64,000 nucleotides of DNA from Chimonanthus salicifolius. Taxonomy: Eukaryota > Streptophyta > Magnoliopsida > Laurales > Calycanthaceae. Of the stretch, positions 35,401 to 47,400 are shown in pieces. The translations under genes were made by a program, and so were the position numbers. Where the stretch lies: NCBI GenBank assembly GCA_013350335.1, contig CM023538.1, positions 46,246,201-46,310,200 of the forward strand. Reading direction: 5' to 3'. The notes beneath the pieces were generated by a model, which had not been told where the DNA came from, did no database searches, and saw nothing but the letters and a program-made list of their open reading frames with translations. Position 1 is the first letter of the stretch. Each line of letters begins with the position of its first letter.

Positions 35401-38400
35401 CTAGAGGCATCCTGGCTCTCCAAGATTTTCCAACTGGAAATTGTAAACAGTGTTGCTTCACTTAAATACACCCTTCACAAACATCATCAACACAAATAAT
35501 ACAAGGCAAACCAAATGCCATCTTTTTCTTACTTAATAATTTCAACCCATTAAAATACAAGTGCCCATATTGTAAATGCCAAAGCCTTGAATCATCGTTG
35601 CACTAGCAACCAATGTATAATCATCAAAACATGAGAGATCAAGAGGAAACATCTTGTTCTGAGTCATGTGGATCTTAATAAGAGGTGTATCCGATTTTCC
35701 TTTTTTAATTTCACACATGCCATTGTGAAATGAGACTGAATATCATCTTTGAATCAATTGACCCACACTTAGCAAGTTATGTGCTAAACCAGGAATATAA
35801 TAAACATCATAAATCAGTCTTTCAATACCTGACTTAGCCTTAACTGCAATAGTCCCCTTGCCTTCAATTTGAACTCGCTTATCATCACGAAGCCGAACTT
35901 GCAATTTCAAAGATTTTTCAATGCTACGAAAAATGTTTCTTTCTCCTGTCATATGGCTACTACAACCACTATTTAGAAACCATATATCAGCCTTACTTTC
36001 TTTGTGACTTAGATAAGTAAGGAACAAATTACTTTCATCTTGTTTTTCTTCTGTGAAATTGGCTTGTTGCTTAGTCTTTTCCCAGCAGTTTGTCTAAATA
36101 TGCCCGTACTGCTTGCAAAAATAACATTGCTTGCCTTTATAATTCTGTTTTTGGTTGCCTTTATTACCATTTTGACGATCCCAACCAAATCTTCCTCGTC
36201 CTCTTCTATGACCACAATAGCCACCTCTTCCTCGGCCTTGTCCTGCATGTTTATGATCAGAAGCAACTTCGACATTTTTGTATTTATTAGAAATCTCCAC
36301 CTTGGACTGAAATGCATGCTCAATATTTTTCTCTGTTGATCTGTTAAACCTTTCTTCATGACCTAATAACGAACCCATCAGTTCATCAAGAAAATAATTA
36401 GATAAATCCTTAGAATCTTCAATAGCAGTAACTACATGATCAAACTTTGAAGGAATATTCCTTAAAAAAAATTCTACAACTTTCTGGTCTGAGATTATCT
36501 CACCAAAAAATCTCATTTGATTTACAATAACAGAAAGTCTAAAGAAAAAATCTTGCCCAGATTCACTACCTTTCATGAGAAGAGTCTCAAATTTTCCATG
36601 AAAAGTCTAAAGTCTCACGATGGTTACCTTGTTGTCCCCATGAAATTCTTGCCTTAAAGTAGTCCAAGCTTCCTTTGATTTGGTGGCATTTGCAATTTGA
36701 GGAAAAATTGATTTTGACACAACCTACTCCAAAACAAGTAGAGCCTATGCATCCTTCTTACGAAACTCCTTCAAATCAGGTGACTTCTCCGCTGCCTTGG
36801 AGATATCAGTATCTGTATAACCATACTCAACTAGATCCCAAAGATCTTGTGACATAAAGAAGGTCTTTATCTTAATGCTCCAAAATTCATAATTTTCTCC
36901 ATTAAAAATTGGCACTAAAGATTGTGAGAGGTTAAGAGTATTCATACCATTTGACATGATGAATCACCCAAAGAAAAAAATAAACAAACAAATACCTCTC
37001 TTTGATTTAACAAGGATCTGCTACTGCAACCGATCTTACAACCCAATACGCCCAATGCAAAAGAACCTAGCTCTGGATGCCAAAAAATGTTGGAGAAAGG
37101 GAGAAAGTTGAGAACACCACACTGATTTGTAGATAGAAACAATAAATTTTTGCTTCATTATTTTAACTTTGATTACACACCAATTTATAGAAAAGATAAC
37201 AACATAGTGGGCATCCCCACTTTCTTAGAATAACTACCTACAAACATCATTAACTCACTAACACAACTAACCATAAAATGCCTAAGTCTATGGACCCATT
37301 ACCACAACATGGGACACTTGATTAACAAACATAGGACACCTCACTAACAAACATGGGACACCTAATCCCACATTCATGAGACTAATAATACACATCTTAA
37401 ATGATGGGGTAGTGGGATGACTCACGAAACAAACCATGACTCAACATGAGACTAAGTCAATTTATGTGTGATGGAGAGAAATAATTCAAGGGCTAGATTT
37501 TCATCACCCTTTCGCCCAAAGTGGCATGTTGGTTTGGTTGCTTTGGAAGCGGTATCAAAGTTGATCTATGTTCTATGTTGCATCTCGGGCTTGCCAGTTT
37601 GTTATTGAATGCAGGATTGATGTGGCCCCACATGTTTTCGACTTTAACAAACTGGACCACCTTTCTGTATTCGTCGACCAGTTCAAAGAAATCGAAGGGT
37701 GTCATGGCGTGCAAAATAGATAGCCAAAGACCATTTATGAACTTTGTGACAATGAACTCTTAAGACTCCTCCAAGTTGTTGCATGCATGTAGGAGATTGT
37801 ACTCCTTTGCATATTCATCAAAGGTCTTGCTACCTTGTTTAAGCCTCTGTAACCTATAAAAAGTTCTTGTGCATAATTTGAGGGAATAAAGGTTTTGTAC
37901 ATGATTTCTTTTAATTTGGCCCAAGACCTATTTTTTTTTCCTCTGACCTGTCTTTCCAGTTAGATTTTTCTGTAATAGATCAATGCTCGACTCCTGAGCT
38001 TTACAAAAACTAAAGAGATACATTTCTCATCAGGTACATTTTTTACATTCGAAAATATTATCTAATTTGAAGAGATTGGAATTCCAGATTTATATTGGCT
38101 TTTAATTTTTCATGATCTTCCAATCTCTTCATTTGCCCAATTCTTGTGAGATACATTGCTTAAGAATTTGTAAATTTTCTGATGCGATAAGCATCTCCTT
38201 TTGCTGACATATTTCTCTAAGTTTTGGATCTCAAATTGAGGCTATAGGGAAATAATTTTGTGGAAGAAAGTTCTATTGAACAGTGAGGTGAGGTATTTGT
38301 AGCCTATATGTTGAAAACTAGAAATTGATGATTTTCAGAGATAACGGTAATTACCATGGAATAAAAATATACAAGAAAGTGCTATGGACACATAAAATCA

Positions 38401-41400
38401 CTTACAAGTATTATGTATCAGGTCAATCTAAGAAGCTCCAGCTTGCTTCGCTACCTATGTGGGTTTTGTTGTATAGGGATTTTGTCTTAAGTACGTTAAC
38501 GAAGTTACAATTAAGTAAATTTTGAACTAGTAGATGGAAAATAAGGGTTGGCTTCATTATAAGGAGAATAGATGAGAAGAATCTTCTTAAATAATTACTA
38601 GAGTCATATGATTCAAAGTGATTCCCATCATGGGAAGAAATATAATGATTTAAGGTATAAAAAATATACTAATTTTGGAAAGTCTTGTGAGTTAATTGAC
38701 TCAATCCATACCATTAAAAACATTTATTTAGATTAAAATTAGATTTCAATATTTTCAAATAGATTTGTATCCCTGTATTGAATGTAAATATTCATCAATG
38801 GTTGAAATAATGCTTCATTATTTTATCATAGTTTTTCTAACAATATTTGAACTTTGAAATACTATTCAAAATAGGAGTTCAATGCTTAAACACAAATGAT
38901 TATAGTTTGTAAAATTCAAAAGAAGCCACTTCATTATTAAATAATAAAGCTCTTTAAAGAAAATAATTTTGCATTTTTAATTTTGATAGGACTATAGTGA
39001 AGTTTCAAATTTAACATATAATCCTTTCAAATCCAATAGATTACTTTAATCAATCATACACTGCATCTTTCTTTATTTATATTGGAAAATGCTTTTATGT
39101 ACAAAGAATTACTCTTTTTTCTACTCTCATATTAATGTTGTAGACTACAATTAAGTGGACTTTCGAAAACAATTCTAAACTAACTAACCTCAGCATTTCT
39201 CATTTATAGTGAATGGTGTATATGTACATTGACAACTTTGCCTTTCTAGTATTTTCAAAAATAATTATAAAAGCAATCTAATAACACATGAAAATAAATA
39301 TACTTTTACAAATATAGTAATGACTTAAGCATTTTTGTTTTATATTCATGTTTCATTCATCAAATATTTGAGACTATGATGATCAGAAAATACATTGAAT
39401 TTTTTACCAAATAAATAATGTCGCTAAAGTTTTAATGCAAAGACCGCAACTGCTAATTCCAGATCATAAGTTGGATAATTCTGCTCATGCCCTTGCAGTG
39501 GTCTGGAACCATCAGCAACTACTTTACCTTCTTACATTAACACACATCTCAATCCAAATTTGGACGCATCACAATATACATCATAACCTCATCCCTATTC
39601 AAATACAACCAATACTGGATAGGTAGTCAACTTTCCTTCAAATCTTGTAATGCTTCCTCACATGGATCATTCCATTCAAATTTGACATTTTTCCGAGTCG
39701 AACGGTTCATTGGCACAACAATTTGGGAAAAGTTAGGAATAAATTTTCAATAATATCAAGCTAACCCCAAAAAGCTTTGAATGTCAAATACACTCTTAGG
39801 TCTTTCCCAATTCATCACCGTTTATACCTTTGCCAGATCCACCGAGATCCCTTCCATAGATATTACATGTCCAAGAAATTGGACTTGAGTTAACCAGAAC
39901 TCAGACTTGTTAAGCTTAGCGATTAAGTGATGATCTCTTAGAGTCTAAAGAACAATATGCAGATGACATTCATATTCTTCCTTTGACGATGAATATATCA
40001 AGATATCATCTATAAAGACTAGTACAAAGTCCCTCAAATATGGTCAGAAAACCTAGTTCATCAAATGCATGAACGTGGTTGGTGCATTAGTCAAACCAAA
40101 TGGCATCACCAAGAACTCATATAGACCATACTGCGTTCGAAATGCAGTCTTGGGAATATCCTCTTCTTTAATTCTCAACCTGATGATATCCCAACCTCAA
40201 GTCAATTTTAGAGAAAAATTTTGATCCTCTTAACAAATCAAACAAATCATCTATTCTAGGCAATGGATATTTATTTTTTATAGTTAGTTGATTAAATCGT
40301 AAGTAATCTATACACATTCTCATCGCTTCATCTTTCTTTTTCACAAAGAGAGTTGGTATCTTGTAGGGTGCCATGGAAATAGGAGATATCCCTGGTTGTA
40401 GGTCAATAACCAACTCTATCTCTCGGCGTGGACGTAACCCAACAAGCTGGTCTGGAAACATGTCCATATACTCACATATCACTCGAGGCATATCAGACTC
40501 TATGCCACTACATCCTCCCATCCCATAATAGCCATCACACTACCCGAATACGCCCTCAGGCCAGAAACTTTACTTCTTAGTCTATCATAGGGTATCGATT
40601 TCTCTGTATATCGCACCTCGTTTGGAGAAACCCCATAGATTTTTCTCTTGGAACAATCTATCAGAATATGATATACAGTTAACCAGTCCATGCCTAAGAT
40701 GATATCATAGTTTGTCATTTCTAAAATTGGAAAATCATATGACTGTTCTAACTCAGACTTTTTAAATGCATGACTCACAGTTTTTATTCACTAACTCTTT
40801 TTTACCTAATGGTGAGACTACCTTTAACGGCTTATTGACAGTACCGATTGCAATTCCAATTTATCACAACAAGATTTAGAGATAAAAGAATGAGATGGAC
40901 CAGTATCAACTAATACTCGAGCCATGAAACTGTAAAGAGATAGTGTAGCTTCCATCACCTTATTCTCCATTGTCTCTTCCATCTGAGTCCGAATCGTGTA
41001 GACTCTCCACTGAATCGTCTGAGGACGCCCTTTTCCCCTTCCTTGTCCGATCCTTTGTGGCACGTTCCCAGGTGTCACCGAGCCTCTGGAGGTTTGCAGA
41101 GAACCTTTACCAAAAGACGACTGTGTAAATGACTGTGCCGGTCTTGCACTTTGCGATGATTCTGTTATGGGAGTCCCATTGCCAATATATGGATAATCCC
41201 TGATAAAGTGTCCCATCTGCTTGTAGTGAAAACACACCTTTTCATTTACCTTGGGTGTTGGGCAGTTTCTTATTGTATGACCAGGTTGGTTACAGGAATA
41301 ACATATTGGTTGCCTCGCGCCTGCATTGCTTGTCTGCTCTGCTATGGGTTAACTCTTTTTGAAGAAAGGCCTCTTATGGTTGAACTTGTTCTTCTTATTG

Positions 41401-44400
41401 GAAGGTGGCTTCTGAAAGCCTTCAGTGTTCCGGTTGGTGGTGTCTACAGCTTCCACCAAAGAAGCCCTTTCAATCACCTCGTCCAGGGTGGTGAATCTTT
41501 GCCCCACTATTTGGCGCTGGAGAAATGGATGGAGTCCATTCTCAAAATGCAAAATCTTATCATCCTCATTCTCCATGATCAAAGGAACATACTGGACATG
41601 ATCCACAAACTTTGAGGCATACTGCGCCACAATATCCGATCCCTGCTGCAAGTTGAGGAATTGTTTCCTCTTATCATTCCTCGCCACCTTGGGATAGTAG
41701 CGAGCCAAGAACGCAATTGAGAAATCCTCCCAAGTCATGGGACATAGTTTCTGGTCTGGTTCTTGAACTCCCATCATTTTTTATACATTTCCTTCCAGTT
41801 GGTAGGTGGCCAAAGTCACCTTTAAGTCATTGGCAATGGCCAGGGTATTAAACATCCGCCTACCTGAGTGACCCAATTCTCAATAGCCGTAGGATCCTCA
41901 ACTCCTGAAAAACTTGGAGGATTTAACTTTTGAATTCCTTTGGAGCCATAGTGGCTCTCTCCTCCTGGGTCCTAGCCAGAGGTAGTCTCATATCTTAAGC
42001 GATCCTCTGGAAAGTTTCCATTGCTATCCGCACAGCGTCATATGATATGTCTTGATTGGCTCGAGGTTGACGACATGTCCTACTTCCTCGGCCCCTAGCG
42101 TTTCCAGTTGGTCCTGACATTTTCCTGTCATTCACATCCGAAAATATCATATAATATTTCAAAGAGTTTTTATCAAGACAAACAATGTGATTTGTTTTCT
42201 AACATAGACACACACATAACCATAGTATACATAATAGTAACATCCCATTACATATCTTATTTATCTTACACAAAGTGGGGTTCTTTTTATACCCCCATAC
42301 AAGTACAAAACAATATGTACATATTCATATATATACAACGTCTTTTCTCTCTCCCTTCCCAACCTGCGTTTCCCTAATCATCTGTGGATGATTCTGCATC
42401 ATAGTTTGTGTCTATAATTGGGGACATCCTGACTCTATGTGATCAAGTCTTCCACAAATTAGACATGAAACTATTCCTGCACCTCCAATGTATGGACAGT
42501 TCATCTCCTCACGTCCGTGTCCAGTAAATCCACAGACTGGGCATACCACGTTGATAGGATAAGGACAATCATCTGTCAAATGCCCCAACTGGTTACAAAG
42601 TAAACAAAGGTAATATTCTGGTGGAGTGGATGGTGTATAATAAGGTGAGAGAGGTTGTTCCATTGAGGATGACACTTCTATAACTTCTATTGGCTCTGTG
42701 CTGCTATTAGCTCCTCATACGCTAGAGTCACTATTTGGGTTCCCTGGTGTTCCCCTTGCCACAATCTGACTAGATGTCCTGTTGGTTGACATATAAATTT
42801 CATCAAAACATCAGATGATAATGTCAACACAAAATAAAAGGATTCTACTCTCATCTTAATTGTAAGCTCAAAACATGTGTTTACCCTTCACAGTCCGTGA
42901 GTTTGAACGAAAACTCACATATCAAGCTGTCACGCCCCGACCTGATTGTGGGCTCAGAACATGACTATTTTTTTTTAAAGTAATCTCCAATCAATTTTCA
43001 TCACAATTGGCCTAATTTTGAGTCAGGGTATTACACTAAAAAATATTATTTAAATAATATAATTTAAGGAACTTAGACACATGGGAAGATTTATAGAAAG
43101 ATATTCGGCCACACCAAGATGGGTGCTTTTGTTGTTGTCAATTACTTTTAAAAGGTAGTCACTCTGTATTTTTTTGAAGAGGCGTTTTCTTTTTTCTTTT
43201 GCATACAAACAAAAAATCCAAAAGAATAACTCTAATCAGAAAGAAGAGTGTTTCAATACAATGTGCTATGATAGAACACTGTCATAACAAAGTTATAAGA
43301 AAGTACATTGAATTCATTTAGAGTATTTAGCATCAAACTACAATTTTAAATATTGACATTTAAATATAAGAATAGAGAAAATGGTATAATATAATTTTTT
43401 TTCTCTCTTTTACAGGCATATGTGAATTAACGGCTCTTCAAGATCTAGACCTGAGTAATAACAGGTTGGACGATCCCAACATCTCCATATGTCTAGCGAA
43501 CCTGACGAAGTTACAAGGTTTAAATATTGCAGGGAATGACATAAGAGGCAACTTTTTCTCATCAGGTATTTGTCACATTCGGCCACATGTACATTATAAA
43601 TTCTCATTTGTAAATATCTGAATAACTTTTTTTTAAAATTATTCAAAACTGCATTTTCCGTGTGAAAAATCAATCTATCCAAAAGAAAAAAGGAGGAAAA
43701 ATTGAGATTTTTTATTAAAAACATATATCAAGGATTTACCATCATTTGTTCTGATAGTAAGCTGAGAACCCATTCCCAAAAATGTCTTTTATTTCTTAAG
43801 TACATAACGAAGTTACAATTAAGTAAATTTTGAACTAGTAGATAGAAAATAAAGGTTCACTTCACTGTAAGGAGAATAGATGAGGAGAATCTCCTTATAG
43901 AATTACTAAAGAGTTGTATGATTCGAAGTGACTCCCACCATGGGAAGAAGATATATAATGATTTAAGGTTTAAAAAAGATACTAATTTTGGAAATTCTTG
44001 TGAGTTAATTGACTCAGTTCATACTATTCAACTCATTTATTTTGATTAAAATTAGATTTTAATATTGTCGGATTGATCCATGTTCTTGTATTGAATGTAA
44101 ATATCCACCAATAGTTGAAATAATGCTTCATTATTTTATCATAGTTTTTTTTAACAATATTTGAAATTTGAAATACTATTCAAAATAGGACTATAATGCT
44201 TAAACGTGCATGATTATAATTTGTAAAATTCAAAAGATGTGAAGTGGCAAGAGAATTTTACATCGCCTAATTTGAAAAACTAATGATTCTATATAACACC
44301 TGAGACACCTTTATCTTAATTAGTAGCTTTTGAGTGTAAGTTATATCTCAAAAATGTTATCAACTAATGGTTCTATAAAACAAATAATTTTGCATTTTTT

Positions 44401-47400
44401 ATTTTGATAACACTATAGTGAAATTTCAAATTTAATATATAATCTTTTCAAATCCAATAGATTGGTTTATTCAGTCATACTTTCCATCTTTCTTTATTTA
44501 TATTGGAAGATGTTTGATATACAAAGAAATGATCCTTTTTCTACTCTCATATTAATGTTGTAAACTACAATTAATTGGCCTTTTAAGAAAGAAAGAAAAA
44601 CCACCCCAAGACTAAAGAGTCTAAAGAAAGAGAGAGAACAGTTCTAAACTAACTAATCTCATCATGGGAAGATATATAATAATTTAAGGTATAAAAGATA
44701 ATACTAATTTTGGAAAGTCTAGTGAGTTAATTGACTCAATTCATACCATTCAAATCATTTATTTAGATTAAAATTAAATTTTAATATTTTCAAATAGATC
44801 TATATCGCTGTATTGAATGTAAATAGTCATCAATGGTTGAAATAATGCTTCATTATTTTTCACAATTTTTTTAACATTATTTGAACATTGAAATACTATT
44901 CAATGACTAAACAATAAAGCTCTCTAGAGCAAATAATTTTGCATTTTTTGTTTTGATAACACTATTGTGAAGTTTCAAATTTAACATATAATCTTTTCAA
45001 ATCCAATAGATTGCTTTAACCAATCATAAGCAGTATATTTCTTTATTTATATTGGAAAATGCTTTTATGTATAAACAATTATTCTTTTTTCTACTCTCAT
45101 ATTAATGTTGTACACTACAATTAACTGGACTTTGAAAAAAAATTCTAAACTAACTAACCTCGGCATTTCTCATTTATAATGAAAGGTGTAAATGTACATT
45201 AACAACTTTGCCTTGCTAGTATTTAAAAATAATAATTAAAAAAGCAATTTCATAAAACAGGAAAAGAAATTAACTTTTGCATATGTAGTATTGACTTAAG
45301 CATTTGTATTTTATATTGATACTTCATTCATCAAATGGAAACGTCTGTACTGAATATGTGATTGAAATAATCCATCCTATCCTTTACAGGTTTATGCAAG
45401 TTGGTCGCTCTTGAATATTTGGACCTAAATGACAATAATTTTGATGATCACAAGCTTCCCACGTGTTTAGGCAACCTAACAAAATTACAAAAGCTATATT
45501 TGAGTGGGAATAATTTAAGCGACAATTTGTTAACTTCTACAGGTATGAAGAAATCATCTTATCAATTCTCAAAATCTCCTTACAGTATTAATATTTTTTT
45601 GATTCAATAGTTTTTTCTATGTCAATAAGAACCACATAAAAATTGTTCATCTTTCTAAAAACTTTTTTGCAAGTTGTTTATATAGAAAAACTGCTTCTAG
45701 CATCAATCTGTGTCATAGGCCAAACCAGTTTTCCTCGTCAAAAGCTTTCTCCTTTCGTCTCTCCTAAAGTTCAATGATTTGTCTTATAAAATTAATGACT
45801 TACTGGTTGGAACAATTTTAATTATCCTCATTTTTTTTATATAGAAAAAGAGCACAAGACTCTTGCACCATTCCTTATACATTCTTTTGTAATCAATATT
45901 TTGTTAAATAACCTCAATTCAACCCAGAAAACCCACACTTCTGTATGAGTTCTAAAGTTTCTTTACTTCCTTTTTACATAGTTGTCAATCATTATCCTTT
46001 CACTTATTTCACTTTCATGATCAATTTCCAATTGCATAATTTCTATTTAACCTTTGCTTCATACACATTTTCACCTCTCCTTTTGTTTCTTTATATTATA
46101 TCAACATTACATTGACGTTTATCGTTTCATTTTTTTCTCTTCGAAAACTTATAAGTAATTGTTTTCCTTTATACTCTATCGAGAACTTTAAAATTTGGAC
46201 TTTAATGTTACATAGAAAAATCTCATAGCAATCATTTCAATAGTTTTCCTACGAACATTCAAAATTTTTGGTACGAGTTATTTATATAACTAACTATGTA
46301 ATTGCTCACTGAAATTTATTTATTTTGTAGGATTCTGTGAATTGAGGGCACTTTCTTACTTGACCCTTGCCAGCAATGCACTTAGCATAATTCCCCCATG
46401 CATTGGCAACATGGATTCCCTCCAGAGGCTAAATCTATCCAGTAATCTGCTTAGTGGGAGCATTCCTCCTTCGATTGTCAATATGCGCTCTCTTGAAATT
46501 CTAGACCTGTCCCACAATAATTTAAATGGGAGCATTTTGTGGCTTGGAAACTTGAGTTTCTTGAGTGGTATTAATCTTGAATACAACAATTTTGATGGGG
46601 TGTTGGAGTTTTCCACTTTGGCAAACCTATCTGATTTAAAATATGTCAGTTTCTCAAATAATCCCCTGTTGCAGTTAGAAACTGAATCCCCAACATGGAT
46701 TCCATCATTTCAGCTCTACATTCTCCACCTTTCAAATTGTCAGCTCAATACAAGGAGTGGCGGTTCTGTTCCTGGTTTCCTCACCAATCAATCTAAGTTG
46801 TATGATCTTGACTTATCAAGAAATAACCTTAGGGGTTACATTCCGAGTTGGCTAATATTCAACAGCACCAGAACTACTGAGATGAGTTTAAAACTAAATG
46901 ACAATTTATTTACCGGTCTTTGCCCTCTTGCTTGGACAAAAAATACTAGTAGTGTTTACTACCTTGACATCTCTGAAAACAAGATTGAAGGTCTTCTTCC
47001 TTCCGTGCTACTTCTTCAGCTATCATATCTGAACATGTCCGGTAATGCATTACAAGGAATAACCACTTTCCAGTCAGACAACAATGAGCCATCAAATTTG
47101 AAAGTGTTGGACCTTTCTAGCAATGAATTTTCAGGAGAATTACCTATGGAGTTGTTTGAGAAAGGTGTGTGGTTGGAATACCTAAGCTTATCAAGTAATC
47201 ATCTTCACTTTGATACAACAACATCATTCTCCAATATGACAAGGTTGGAAGTTTTGCTACTTGACAAAAATGCCTTCAATGAGACCAAGATCTTTCAAGG
47301 ACTAGCAAACATTTCTTCTTTACAGGTGCTTGATATAAGGGAGAATTTCTTAACTGGTACTCTACCAAGTTGGTTGTCTACGCTTTCGAATCTTACATCA

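Larger units (their letters stand above)
32588..37506 (-). mobile_element. Structurally complete Ty1/Copia inserted in a Gypsy relic
   Basis: 4.9-kb minus-strand element. LTRs 32588-33005 (418 bp) and 37088-37506 (419 bp) start TG and end CA and are very similar. The target duplication CCCTT is perfect (32583-32587 and 37507-37511). On the minus strand a PBS TGGCATCCAGAGC (complement of about 37073-37085) follows the 5' LTR, and the polypurine tract AAGGGGAGTGATGAGAAT precedes the 3' LTR. The similar LTRs and clean duplication suggest one of the younger insertions here. Confidence 0.93.
39429..43035 (-). mobile_element. Truncated Ty3/Gypsy (Tekay/Del-like) element
   Basis: Minus-strand element. 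A short 5' LTR (42928-43035) starts TGTAATACCCTGAC on the minus strand, the usual TGTAA.ACCC beginning of this group. Then come a zinc-knuckle ORF, gag, protease and part of reverse transcriptase. RNase H, integrase, chromodomain and 3' LTR are missing. CTAAA occurs at both borders (39424-39428 and 43036-43040). It may be a target duplication, but the truncated left end makes chance possible. Confidence 0.75.

Noticed and set aside
25850..36957. Functional reverse transcriptases, given YVDD motifs
   Set aside because: Each pol is cut by several stops and frameshifts, and key residues are lost in places. None can encode a complete polyprotein.
39424..43040. CTAAA at both edges of the Gypsy as a firm target-site duplication
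   Set aside because: The left edge is a truncated internal region without LTR, so a matching pentamer may be chance. Kept only as a note.
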